DNA of 64,000 nt, taken from contig BCGN01000002.1 of the NCBI GenBank assembly GCA_001599295.1, positions 2,046,001 through 2,110,000 of the forward strand. The letters are read 5' to 3'. Every line of letters begins with the position of its first letter. Positions within the stretch are counted from its first letter, which is position 1. This stretch comes from Sporopachydermia quercuum (taxonomy: Eukaryota; Ascomycota; Sporopachydermiomycetes; Sporopachydermiales; Sporopachydermiaceae). Under the pieces are notes generated by a model. It was not told the DNA's origin. It worked only from the letters and a program-made list of their open reading frames with translations, and did no database searches. Positions 43,100-53,552 of the stretch are shown piece by piece. The translations under genes and the position numbers were made by a program.

Positions 43100-44499
43100 A
43101 ATAGGAAATGCAAAAGCTTAATTGAGCTAACTCTCTGCCTTCATCCTGCTGGGCATAGGCAGATATCTGTGGTTTGTATTCCGCAATGAGATGGAAAAGC
43201 AAACAGCTTCAAATTTGCTCTTTCAGCCAAAACTGTGGCAGTGAGCAGTAAGGTGCAACAAGCTGTCCTAGTCTAGTAAATTATGGCTTAGCAGTNTGTG
43301 GCTTAACAATCGTCAATTGGGGCTCTTATCGAGTACAAAATGATAAGACCCGATAGACCAACTGGAAGATAAGAAATATGCCAAGTAGAAGATCGCGGAG
43401 TAGTGAAAATCGTTGACACACGTTTGTTTTATTGCTATAACAAGTTTCCTCGTTAGAAAAAGCTATTAAACGAGCTAATTGAATATGTGAATAGACAGTT
43501 CTGAGGAGTTATCTCTACGAAGGGTTTGTTGTTTATAGTGAGTATTGATGATTCGGGGGAAATGTTGGATCTAGGTTTTATTTTGATTAGGTAATCAGGA
43601 TATAAAGATATGTGAGTTTGTGGTTGGTTATTCATGATTAGGTAGGTGATCAGGTATAATTGGTAAGACTACTGTTTGATATTATACGTTTCTATGCTGA
43701 AATTGACATTATTTGGGCTATTAATTTGATTGAATACTAATGTATTTACCGGCTACCTTGTTCCTGGGATCCTATTGCTGAAATTCCGTATCAAACTTTC
43801 TGTTGCTTTTCACATGATCTAGTACGGGATTTCCAGCTCTGTTTCCCGCTCTTCTCCTTCCTTCTGTTTGAGCTTCTACTTTGAAAACAAACCAGCAAGT
43901 TTACCAATATCGGCTTTATTTCCAAAAAGCCAGCCATTTAAAACATTTCAAGTAGGCTATTTACTTCCAAGTAACTCATTNCTCTCTCTATCTAATGCAA
44001 TATTCTGAATTGATCTCTTGTAAACCNCACTACCCATATTCCTTATTGGTCACGTAATCAAATAACTATCTGCGCGCGTCAGTTTCGCGTTTCCCTGACG
44101 CGCGCAGAATCTCATTTTTCGCTCTTTCAGGGAAAAACTCATATAAGTGTGAATTAGTATGAGTTCATTTGGTTTATAATGAAGTAAATAATGGGAGAAT
44201 ATAAGGGAAACGAGGTTGAAAACGCTGCATGTTTTCAGATTGGGAAGTGGAANTAAACGTAGAAAGTAACTAGCTTCAATCAGGTCAGCTAAACAACAGT
44301 TGTATCAGTAGGAGAGTCAATTGAGTCGATGCATGAGAGACAGCTTGTGAGATTCTTACTATTTCATATAATCTGCCTGAATTGTGAGCTTATCGACAAG
44401 GATTTATGTCATTATTAGAGACTTCTGTCTAATTGACTATTTCCTCTTCCTATTTCTTTCATTAGATGACCTTCATACCTCCAAATTGCCTTTACAACA
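43100..44499. other. Divergent promoter of TUS1 and ORC1
   Basis: 1.4 kb between two outward-facing genes. It contains the GC-rich dyad at 44070-44107 with S-phase promoter-like elements (listed separately). No ORF of note was seen. Confidence 0.6.
44070..44107. promoter_or_regulatory. GC-rich dyad with MBF/SBF-like sites upstream of ORC1
   Basis: CTGCGCGCGTCAG (44070-44082) and its exact complement (44095-44107) flank a 12-nt centre that holds TTTCGCG. On the other strand that reads CGCGAAA, the SBF/E2F-type core; GACGCG in the arm resembles the MBF core ACGCG. It lies about 400 bp upstream of ORC1, a gene expected to be cell-cycle controlled. The dyad is seen; the factor binding is inferred. 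Confidence 0.6.
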
Positions 44500-47004
44500 A
44501 TGCTAGATAGGAAAACCAGAGTGGAAGATTCAAAAAATGAGTGGATNTATGAGTTCTCAACTAAATCAACAGCGCCAGCTACATCAACTACACCTATAAA
44601 AGTGATAAGATCCATCGATAAAACAAATTTCATACCAGGGGATGCTGTGACTATCAATTCTGACCCAATTCCTTTACTTGGGCTTATAACTTCATTCAAA
44701 TTAACATCTGCAAGCGCTAATGCTTCAATTTTATGGCTTCTTAATCCATCAGAGTTTCAAACTAAAAGACACGATGCTCAGGACAATGAATTATTTGTTT
44801 CTGACCAAATGGAAGAGATTCCTTTGAAAGCATTGATTTCACCGATTTCTATTCTATCGCATCAAGATTTCTTCAAACAGTTCCCAATGGGAAGAGTACC
44901 AAAGAGTAAACAGAAAAAAGTGTATTTCTGTAGAAGAGGCTGTTGTATAAATAGTGCTTGCTATACTCGACAGTTTTTATGGTATGATATTCTGAGAAAT
45001 CTTGGTTCTAATGATGTCCTGGAGTTTATTCATTCACGGGCATTGAAGACAAGAATGTCAAAAACTGCAACTCCGAAGACCGATAGATTGAGGAAAGTTC
45101 TATCAGATCAATCTGCAAAAAAGGATGTCGGAAAAGAAAAAGAGACTGAAAAAGAAGCTGGAAAAGAAGCAATGCTCTTGGAATCTAAAGCCAAACCTAG
45201 AGGGGATATAATGAAAAGTCCAACTAAGAAAAGACCGCGAGGAAGACCGAGGAAAGTTGAAAATGAAACCGAATCACCAGTTGATTCTCCANCTGAACCA
45301 AAACAGCAAAACAGTAAGGAAATCAAAGACAGCTCAGTGGAAGAACCTCCTAGAAAAAGAACTAGAACTCAAACAAGGCAAGCAATTAAAGCTGCTGAGT
45401 TGAAGGAAAAGGAAATGAAGAAGAAGAAAGAGGCTGAAACTCCAGAAATAGAACAATTAAAAGAAATCACCAATGCAGAGAATGCTAAGCCACAATTGGC
45501 TCGAGAATCCTCCTCAGAACGTACAGAACAGGCCGAACGCCACAGCAAATCTCCCGAACCTATCGAACCTAATGAACTTAATGCTGGCGTCATTGATCCA
45601 CCGAAACAGCAACCCAGCACAAAAACCGGAACTTCTACTCCGAAAACTCCATCTCCGAAGAAGCCTAAAGGAAGACTTCTTGTAACTCCGAACTCAGCTA
45701 ACCGAATCGTCCTAAAGGCTCCGTTGATGTCCCATAGACTTCCGGCTATTCGGACTGAGCGTTTTGGCTCAGGCGAACCTACCCAGATTTCTCCTTTGAA
45801 ATCGGCTAAATCTAAACTCCATTTATCATCAATTGCTGATTCTTTACCGTGCAGAGAAAACGAATTCTCTCAATTGTATCTGTCTTTAGAAGCAGCTATC
45901 AATTCATCTACTGGTTGTTGTATATATGTCTCAGGAACACCAGGCACAGGAAAAACAGCAACTGTACGTTCTGTTGTGTCCCATTTACATAAAGCACCTG
46001 CAGTTTCAGATTTCCAGTTCATAGAAATCAATGGAATGAAACTTACGTCTCCACATGCTGCTTATGAAATCCTTTGGGAACAATTAACTGGCCAAAGAGT
46101 CAGCGCTGATAACGCTGCCTTACTACTGGAAAAGCAGTTTAAACATCCTTCAAATCAGTCAAATCAACGAAATTCCGTACAAAGGAAACCTACCGTGGTT
46201 TTAATCGATGAACTGGATCAAATCGTAACAAAGAATCAAGCAGTGATGTACAATTTTTTCAATTGGCCTTCTTATCCCCAATCCAACCTCATGGTAATTG
46301 CGGTTGCCAATACTATGGATTTACCCGAGAGAATCCTATCGAATAAAATATCCTCCCGGCTCGGCCTGACAAGAGTGCTATTCCCTGGTTATACCCATGA
46401 ACAATTAGGAGAAGTGATCAGAATGCGTTTGAAAGCTATGGAACAGGCTGGAAATGCGGTGATGTCAGAAGAGGCCATTTCGTTTGCTTCTAGGAAAGTT
46501 GCCAGTGTTTCTGGTGATGCTAGAAGAGCTTTGGAAATATGCAGAAGGGCTGTGGAGATAGCACTGGATGAGAAAACGGGAAAGAACGTTGTAGCTATTA
46601 CTCATATCAAGAAGGCGATTTCTGAAACGACCTCTTCGCCTTTACAGATGTATTTGAGGTCATTACCTGTTGTTTATAAAGTATTTCTAGCAGCTTTTCT
46701 AATAAGAACAAGAAGAAGCGGAATTGCTGAGAATAACCTAGGAGAAGTACTAGATGAGATGAAAAGATTGAGTCAACAGCATTTATCAATTGGAGGATAT
46801 GAAAACGTTTATAGGATAATTTGCAGTGTTGGGAAGATAAGAATGCATGGAGTTGTTCATGCGATAGCTGAGTTAGTAGAGGCAGGACTTTTATTACAGC
46901 AAAGTACTGAAGGGGAGAGGAATATCAACGTTAAGCTGAATGTAGCCGAAGAGGAGATTAAAATGGCTTTAAAAGATGATATTTATGTATCAGGAATGTT
47001 GTGA
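44500..47004 (+). CDS. ORC1: Origin recognition complex subunit 1
   Basis: The product (834 residues; S. cerevisiae Orc1 has 914) begins with a BAH domain (about 45-170) that binds nucleosomes. A Lys/Glu-rich linker contains an AT-hook-like motif, KKRPRGRPRK (about 243). The AAA+ module has Walker A GTPGTGKT (about 482-489), Walker B VVLIDELDQ (about 566) and sensor motifs in VIAVANTMDLPERIL; VASVSGDARRALEICRRA is the sensor-2 region. A winged-helix tail ends the protein. Orc1 is the ATP-binding subunit of ORC that marks origins and loads MCM with Cdc6. Key ATPase residues are intact. It is convergent with TEM1 at 421 bp, exactly as in S. cerevisiae (YML065W/YML064C). The dyad at 44.07 kb is a likely control site. 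Confidence 0.96.
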   Translation: MLDRKTRVEDSKNEWXYEFSTKSTAPATSTTPIKVIRSIDKTNFIPGDAVTINSDPIPLLGLITSFKLTSASANASILWLLNPSEFQTKRHDAQDNELFVSDQMEEIPLKALISPISILSHQDFFKQFPMGRVPKSKQKKVYFCRRGCCINSACYTRQFLWYDILRNLGSNDVLEFIHSRALKTRMSKTATPKTDRLRKVLSDQSAKKDVGKEKETEKEAGKEAMLLESKAKPRGDIMKSPTKKRPRGRPRKVENETESPVDSPXEPKQQNSKEIKDSSVEEPPRKRTRTQTRQAIKAAELKEKEMKKKKEAETPEIEQLKEITNAENAKPQLARESSSERTEQAERHSKSPEPIEPNELNAGVIDPPKQQPSTKTGTSTPKTPSPKKPKGRLLVTPNSANRIVLKAPLMSHRLPAIRTERFGSGEPTQISPLKSAKSKLHLSSIADSLPCRENEFSQLYLSLEAAINSSTGCCIYVSGTPGTGKTATVRSVVSHLHKAPAVSDFQFIEINGMKLTSPHAAYEILWEQLTGQRVSADNAALLLEKQFKHPSNQSNQRNSVQRKPTVVLIDELDQIVTKNQAVMYNFFNWPSYPQSNLMVIAVANTMDLPERILSNKISSRLGLTRVLFPGYTHEQLGEVIRMRLKAMEQAGNAVMSEEAISFASRKVASVSGDARRALEICRRAVEIALDEKTGKNVVAITHIKKAISETTSSPLQMYLRSLPVVYKVFLAAFLIRTRRSGIAENNLGEVLDEMKRLSQQHLSIGGYENVYRIICSVGKIRMHGVVHAIAELVEAGLLLQQSTEGERNINVKLNVAEEEIKMALKDDIYVSGML

Positions 47005-47425
47005 GCGAGATATAACGGATAGGATGGGTATGAAGGTATCCTAGAGTTATTGGCCTTAATGAACTGTAAATAGTTAGGGAAAGGAAGTATGAAAGTTTGA
47101 TATATTGATGGTGTAAGTATAGCAGAGTGGGTAAAGTACAGTATAATAGCGTATACAACTAGCACCGTCTACTACTGCTGTTGGTACTGTTTTATTGGTA
47201 TAAGAAAGTAAATTCATACCAAGTGATCAAAATACGACAACCAACAGTCACTTTCATCAAAACACCTATTAAAAACACGGTCCAAAATCATCATAGTAAA
47301 TTCATTCTTTCCCATTGTTTATACATATAAACACTATCATAATGATGTAATTTCCTGTACTTTCATGTTCTAACATGTACTCTCTTATAACCACACTACC
47401 ACTTGATAACCAGAAAAAGCATCTA
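47005..47425. other. Shared 3' intergenic of ORC1 and TEM1
   Basis: AT-rich DNA between convergent genes with polyadenylation-type TA repeats. I see no gene. Confidence 0.6.
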
Positions 47426-48212
47426 TCATAGATCATCAACATTTCTGAATAATAATAAAGGTTCACCAACGTTTGATATTTCGGAGATCGTAAGCTTGAG
47501 ATCAAAAGCTTTCGCCAGAATAATCTTAAATATCTTCTGCACATTCACTGAATGACTCGTTGAACAGAAAACGAGACTTGCCTTCATTGCTTTAGCATAT
47601 TTCTGGGCATATTGCGAAATCTCAGCTTGTTCTTCTGGCTTCATTTGAACAAATAAATCATACTTAGTACCAACAAGAAAAGGAATAGCTGTTCTATTGA
47701 ATCCACGGACTTGTCGATACCATTCTTTTATACTATTGAGCGTTGATTTTCTAGTTAGGTCAAACATGAATAGAATAGCTACAGCTTCATTAGAAACTAA
47801 CGGTAACATATTAATGAATTCTCGCTGCCCCCCTAAATCCCAGATTGAAAATGTGATTTCTGTATTACGAATGTTGATAGTTTTCTCCATGAAGTTTACT
47901 CCTAGAGTTTGTATGTAATCATCATCAAAGCATCCTTCAACGTATTTTACCATTAACGATGTTTTGCCTATCTGGGCGTCACCTATTAGCCCTATTTTCA
48001 AGGAAACGCTAGAGTATGTTGTTAGTATTAGTTTGATGAGATCAAAATGTGCAGATTGTTGATATTCATGGTATTATGGTGCAAATCTAAGCTGACGGTT
48101 GATACAGCTGAATGGTCTTTTGATAGGGATCAATGCAGTAACTAGCAGTCAGAACATCAAGTACATACGCATTTTTCTCAGGTTGAGATTTCTGCCTCAC
48201 ATCGTTCTCCAT
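47426..48212 (-). CDS. TEM1: Tem1/Spg1-type GTPase of the mitotic exit network (two exons)
   Basis: Exons 48212-48169 and 48008-47426 (minus strand) give 208 residues. Exon 1 encodes MENDVRQKSQPEKN and joins to AVSLKIGLIGDAQIGKTSLM. The G-box motifs are GDAQIGKT (P-loop), TLGVNF (switch I), WDLGGQREF (switch II, with Gly-Gly-Gln), and GTKYD as the guanine-specificity motif. QREFINML and STSHSVNVQKIFKIILAKAF are the Tem1/Spg1 signature blocks. The GTPase sits at spindle poles and triggers mitotic exit or septation through Cdc15. No C-terminal lipidation cysteine, as expected for Tem1. Without the intron the frame would start at a non-ATG codon, so the two-exon model is favoured. Confidence 0.95.
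48009..48168 (-). other. TEM1: TEM1 intron
   Basis: On the minus strand: donor GTATGT (48168-48163), branch site TACTAAC (48027-48021), acceptor CTCTAG. Length is 160 nt. It splits an alanine codon (GC/C). Confidence 0.92.
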
Positions 48213-50217
48213 TTTTTATTTATAGTAATACTATGAATAATGATTTTGANACCAGTTGGTAGTTTGTAGATGATTGATGTTGATGCTATTGTTAAGGATC
48301 NCCTTTGATTATCTGCTGCTGTTCTTTCGATGTCAATCGGATATAGTACCGAAGCAGATTAATTGTGAAATCTTTCACACAGTCAAAATGAGAATACCCC
48401 AACAACAAAAAAAAACTGTTAGATTAGTTTCTATCTATATATTCTCTGTACTGTTATAACTTATCTACGGTTAATAGTGAAGATAATAATGGAAACGAAG
48501 AAAGACAGTCAAATCAATGAAACACCAATTTGGATAAGATGTTTACAATGGATTAAAAGAGACAANTTACATCATGTGATGCCTGGATACTCAAATAGGG
48601 AATATAATAGATTGACAAATACATTATTATGTAATCAATAAAATGCGGTGAAAACAATCCATCATCGCAAATAAATATCGTCTAATCAAAAATTAACTTC
48701 ATCCACATTTATCGGGTATTTGAACAGGGGAAAAAGCGTTAAGGCGAAAGTTTCACATGTCGGATAATGTTATTCCGATATGTGTCACGAAAATAAGTCG
48801 GAATGGTGGAAAAACAATTAATAATAGGAGTTCATAGGACAAAAGATAACTAAATATGGAGGGCAAAAGGGTAAATAGACTTGCTATACTTCAGAGGGAG
48901 GTTGTTTGATTAAATATACAGAACTAAATTGATAGTAACTGTTTTTGACTGTCATTATTTCCTATATTTGCCAAGCAGGTTACCAGATCATTACTGGTAT
49001 GGAATGTAGTGAAAGTTATCTCAAGTTCATTGACTTGAGATGAAGTCAGATGACAAGAGAAAGGAATTCAGGAATAGTAAGGGAAAAAAATCATCTCCTT
49101 TCAAAGTAGAAATAGACAACGTACCTCGTTTTCATATTTGAGTTTTTAATCCGAGGCTAGAAGGTCGAACCGTTCGTTGATACCTGAAGTTGAATCCGAG
49201 TACTCCTTTTCAATACTTGCTTGCCGGATACTTTCACGTTAACCCCCACTTGGATTTTCCATGCGTGGGTTCACTTTTCAGGAAGGTGACAAATTTCAGA
49301 CATGACATTCAAAAATGAAATTAAAAATGGAAGAAAAGCAATAAAAATTATAAACCTGTCCGGTCGGATAAGTGTTCATTTGATGGAACACTCTCAAAAG
49401 GCATTTCAATATTCCTTACCTTAATTAAATACACTATTGACCTACTGATGCAAGATTGTTGTACACCGTTGTTCCAGTCTTATAGAAGCTTTACCGTTAT
49501 TTTCCGTGCGATTCTGTTAATTATATTATTAGACTGTCAACACTTCTAATTATATTATCATTTGCTTCAATATAAAATTGAACCATATTATAGGGAGTAG
49601 TAGACTTTCCATCATTTGACATTCATTATGCCAAGCTGTCTTGGTTTGAAATATGTCAGTCAAAGAGAATGAAATTGTCATGACATACTCAGTTTGGATG
49701 TAAGGATGCGCTAGTTATAACCCCACATTCACATATTTGCTATTGTATATTTATACATTTAAAACCAATTGTTACTAGGACATATTGAAATGGTGAACTT
49801 AACACAATTTATCTTATCTTNAATAGAACTATTTCAATTACTGTACTAGATTGCACTCTCAACCAGCTGTAATTCGCTGAAGTCACTGGCCATTGAGTCT
49901 CCTGATATTCTCAACTTTTTCCATGACAGTAATAGCACTTTATTGTTCTTCTCCACGTATAAGACAAGCTATCTTACTTGTTCTTATAACAATTACATCA
50001 AATCGTTGAGAATAAAAAATACTGGTGTTCTTTGAACCCTCCTCTTTTCAACTACTTTTTTATTGTCATCAAGCACTATAATCGGTCAACTATGCTTGCT
50101 GTTCATGTGTGAGCAGAAATTCCGTGAAAACGGAATAGCTAACAAAATACGTTTAAAGTTAACGTTCCGAGACTAAATAATCATAAACTCTATTTTTACT
50201 CTACTTAAGCCTCAGCC

Positions 50218-50247
50218 TCAGTTTGGCCTACTGGAAGGCCAAACTGA
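50218..50247. repeat. Perfect inverted repeat, 12-bp stem, 6-nt loop
   Basis: TCAGTTTGGCCT (50218-50229) and AGGCCAAACTGA (50236-50247) are exact complements around ACTGGA. Intergenic. Confidence 0.75.
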
Positions 50248-50666
50248 TTGTTTTACCGAGAAAATAAAGCAAGATATCTACGAAAAATGAATAGAATATG
50301 GGGAATAGTTGAACCAGCGGTGCAAGAACTATCTACAATTCTCTCCTTAATCTAACTGAGAATGAACAATATGTCTCTTTACTTTTCTGTTTGTTGAGGG
50401 GCCAGTAAATAACAACACCAACAGTAAATCATTGCATTTCTCCGAGGTTTCAACTTGTCCTTCCGTACATTTTTATTGTTATGCTGTAATAAGTAACACC
50501 AGAGGAAAGCCAATGCGATGAGAATGTTTGCTGTCTGGTAGGTACAACCGTAGTGTCAGAAGGATCCACTCAATTCAAGATGTCAATGAACATTTTGGTT
50601 TGAGTAGATGTCTAAAGATACGTTGAGTGTTGATTCAAAGAGAAAATATTTAGCCAAAAGGTAATT

Positions 50667-50692
<26 letters not shown>
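50667..50692 (+). repeat. Poly(A) tract of 26
   Basis: An uninterrupted run of A. No target-site duplication or retroposed gene was recognised next to it, so a plain homopolymer is the simplest reading. Confidence 0.9.
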
Positions 50693-50697
<5 letters not shown>

Positions 50698-51662
50698 ACG
50701 GTGAATCAACTTGTTATGACCATAAAGTATAATTTCAATTTAACGATTGTTCTGTTTCACATTTTAATCCCTAAAAAGCTACTACTTCCATGAATCAAAT
50801 CTTTCATACATCAAATATAGTTCTTATTTCATTCCGTCTTTTACCGATTGAGAGGAAATCTTCTTATATTATTTTACAATACTTTACACTCTATAATAAA
50901 ACTATATCCGGATATCAAACTGTGGAGAAGTTATCTCTCAATCAGGTATAATGAATTGTTGATTTATTGACTTACCCCCTCTTTACCCTAACGTTATACC
51001 GTACAGTACCATAACCGTTAGACATTTCTTTCTCTGAACTAACGAATGAACGACCGAACGGTAGAGTGTATTTACTATTCAACCTATATGTCAATGAGGA
51101 ATTTCTCAACTAGATAAACTTAGCAATTTTTTTTTTTCCATTATATATATGACATAAGTTTCCCTAATACATTATCGAAAACTAATTTACTGTATGTTAC
51201 TGAATCTACTATCAACTATCCATTGGAAAGAAATTTGTCAGCCCATAGTCAAAACTATGGACAATCAACTGAACAAGATCACCATAGCATATTATACATT
51301 ATATATCAATATAATGCTTGATCTGTATCAGAATTTACATTATAGCCAATATAACAAGCAAGAACTCCAATAATAACACAACTATCAACTGAATAGTACG
51401 CAATATTTTCAATCATTCATTCACGTTCATATTTCTATTTCTAGTTAATCCGAAACTCGGTCCTACCAAAAATCCAGTTCCATCTCCTCATTAAGTCTCC
51501 GCAAATCTGAGTGCAACCTTTATGCTTACCTAATCTTTAATTCAAATTGAAGTGGCCACTCGGAGAATCATTTCAGCAAGATTAGTTAGTATTGCATATT
51601 CATTGCATTTGACCCATAGAGAACTGGAAACCTTATAAGCCAATCAGATTGTACTATGAAAA

Positions 51663-53552
51663 ATGAATATCTCAACTATTATTCAAACAGATCTTTCAGT
51701 AGAAGGTTGTAATTATAATCAAGCTATTAACTCGTCATCGTCAAGAATCCAATGCCCTTCTCCTTCTCCTTCAAATTCCTCTGGTTGCGAAAGCGATTGG
51801 TCGTCTAATACTTCCATATCAACTATTTCATCCTCCTCATCATCATTTAATTCAAAGAAAAGAAATCTGAGGAAGATACAAATTAGAATTAATGAAACAA
51901 ATAATAAGCAGTGGAATACTTTGACTCGACAGGAAAANGAAGAAAAGATTCAACAGGCATTATCATTATTAAGACAAGATGAATACCTTAATGTTAATCA
52001 AGCTTCTCAAATTCTTAAGATTCCGTTATCAACATTGAGATATCGTTATAGACATAAGGATTCAGGTCCAATCTTCAAATCAAGAGTTGCTAAAGGTGAT
52101 GGTTTACTTACTTTGATGCAAGAAGATCAATTGACTAACTACCTGTTAACTCTTATACAATCAGGGATCGCAATCGATAAAAAGGAAGTGGAAAATATCG
52201 TAANGTTGATGATAATGAAAAGGAAGTGCGATGACGAGGATCCTGGTGCAACCCCTACTACTTCTCCATTAATATCTCCTACTAATTGTACTGTACCTGT
52301 TACTCGCAACACATCTTCAACCAATCCAGCCGCTGCTCATATCTCAATTGGCCAAAATTGGTTTTCAAAGTTTCTGAAAAGAAAGAATTTGCAATACAAT
52401 TTAACTCTTAAAATTAAGTTGAATGAATACGAGATGAACAAAGTANATCAAATTAGTCATTTCTACCGTTCAATTGAAAATATCAAAAAAGAATTTAGTA
52501 TTTCGGATGAAGACGTTTTCATGATGGATGAAATTTGTTTTTCAATTGTTAACTGGGGAGGAAATAATAGCAGTGTCGGTAATACCACTACTGACACGAA
52601 TAATGCTAGTGTTAATAGCAACAGGGCACTATACATTCTACCTGATATGTTTGAGAATAGTGGCGATAATATCACATTGATTGAAACAGTCAATGCAACT
52701 GGGTCAACAGATATTGCTCCATTCATCATTTCCAAAGCAGGTTTAAATGTCGCTGTTCATCCTCATATTACACCTTATGGCTCAGATACTGGACTGTTGA
52801 CTAAAGGACTATCTCTTGAATATTTAGTGCATCTTCATAAGATCGCCAACAAAAGTTCGCATAAATTATTATTGCTTGATGGGAACATCAATCATTTATC
52901 TTTTGAGTTCATTTCTAAAGCGAATATGCTAAATATTCACCTAGTTCATTATCCATCAGCATGCAACATGTTTATGAATCCAGTTGAATCAGTTATTGCT
53001 AATGATTTGAAAAGCTACATTAGTTCTAATCTGTCGTTAAGTAACTTGACTTATGCAAATTTACTAACGTGTTTGATGAATGCGACTCAAGGAAGAGAAT
53101 TGAAAGCAAAGAAAGTCAACTCACTGCTGCAAAAATCGATCGCAGATTTGGGAATCTATCCATTCAGAACGCCAACTAGAGAAATAGTAGCTAGACAATT
53201 GAGTTTGCATTCTGTTGATTTGACACCAGCGAATGCTAGGGAAAGCTTTTCTGTTATTTCAAAGGACGGATTTCAGTTTATTCCTGACTCAAGTGGTCAT
53301 TTACAGAAAATTAGATTTGGGGAATTGATCCCATTGCTGAATTATGAAGATAAGATTAAAACTCTAACAAGATACTTATCTGAACAATCAAGAGAAATAT
53401 TAGTTAAGAAAGTACCGGAGATGAGTTCTATGGAACTATTACTGGTTGTGAATGATCTGAATGAGTCGTTACCTGATAATGTGAATAAGGATGAAGTAAT
53501 TGAGCTGTTATATGGCATTTGTTCTCTTATTAAGTTTTCAAATTCTGTATAG
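51663..53552 (+). CDS. CENP-B/pogo-type transposase-derived protein
   Basis: The product (629 residues) has the CENP-B-like order: an Asn/Ser-rich leader, a psq-type helix-turn-helix (about 93-133, NVNQASQILKIPLSTLRYRY), a CENP-B-type DNA-binding domain (about 140-245) and a DDE domain (about 255-455). The acidic residues are in FMMDEICF (Asp 289), LLLDGNINH (Asp 406) and NPVESV (Glu 442, 35 residues later, where pogo enzymes usually have Asp). A Ser/Asn-rich insert splits the DDE fold. No flanking terminal inverted repeats were found. It is either an old pogo/Fot1-type DNA transposon or, more likely, a domesticated regulator comparable to S. cerevisiae Pdc2 or S. pombe Abp1/Cbh1. The frame is unbroken apart from three ambiguous bases. 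Confidence 0.85.
   Translation: MNISTIIQTDLSVEGCNYNQAINSSSSRIQCPSPSPSNSSGCESDWSSNTSISTISSSSSSFNSKKRNLRKIQIRINETNNKQWNTLTRQEXEEKIQQALSLLRQDEYLNVNQASQILKIPLSTLRYRYRHKDSGPIFKSRVAKGDGLLTLMQEDQLTNYLLTLIQSGIAIDKKEVENIVXLMIMKRKCDDEDPGATPTTSPLISPTNCTVPVTRNTSSTNPAAAHISIGQNWFSKFLKRKNLQYNLTLKIKLNEYEMNKVXQISHFYRSIENIKKEFSISDEDVFMMDEICFSIVNWGGNNSSVGNTTTDTNNASVNSNRALYILPDMFENSGDNITLIETVNATGSTDIAPFIISKAGLNVAVHPHITPYGSDTGLLTKGLSLEYLVHLHKIANKSSHKLLLLDGNINHLSFEFISKANMLNIHLVHYPSACNMFMNPVESVIANDLKSYISSNLSLSNLTYANLLTCLMNATQGRELKAKKVNSLLQKSIADLGIYPFRTPTREIVARQLSLHSVDLTPANARESFSVISKDGFQFIPDSSGHLQKIRFGELIPLLNYEDKIKTLTRYLSEQSREILVKKVPEMSSMELLLVVNDLNESLPDNVNKDEVIELLYGICSLIKFSNSV

Larger units (their letters stand above)
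48213..51662. other. 3.4-kb gene-free stretch upstream of the DDE gene
   Basis: No gene is recognised. The stretch holds a 12-bp-stem hairpin at 50218-50247 and a run of 26 A at 50667-50692. It may be the control region of the transposase-derived gene. Confidence 0.5.

Noticed and set aside
50667-50692. Poly(A) run as a sign of a retroposed sequence
   Set aside because: No LINE, SINE or processed gene body adjoins it, and no target duplication is visible.
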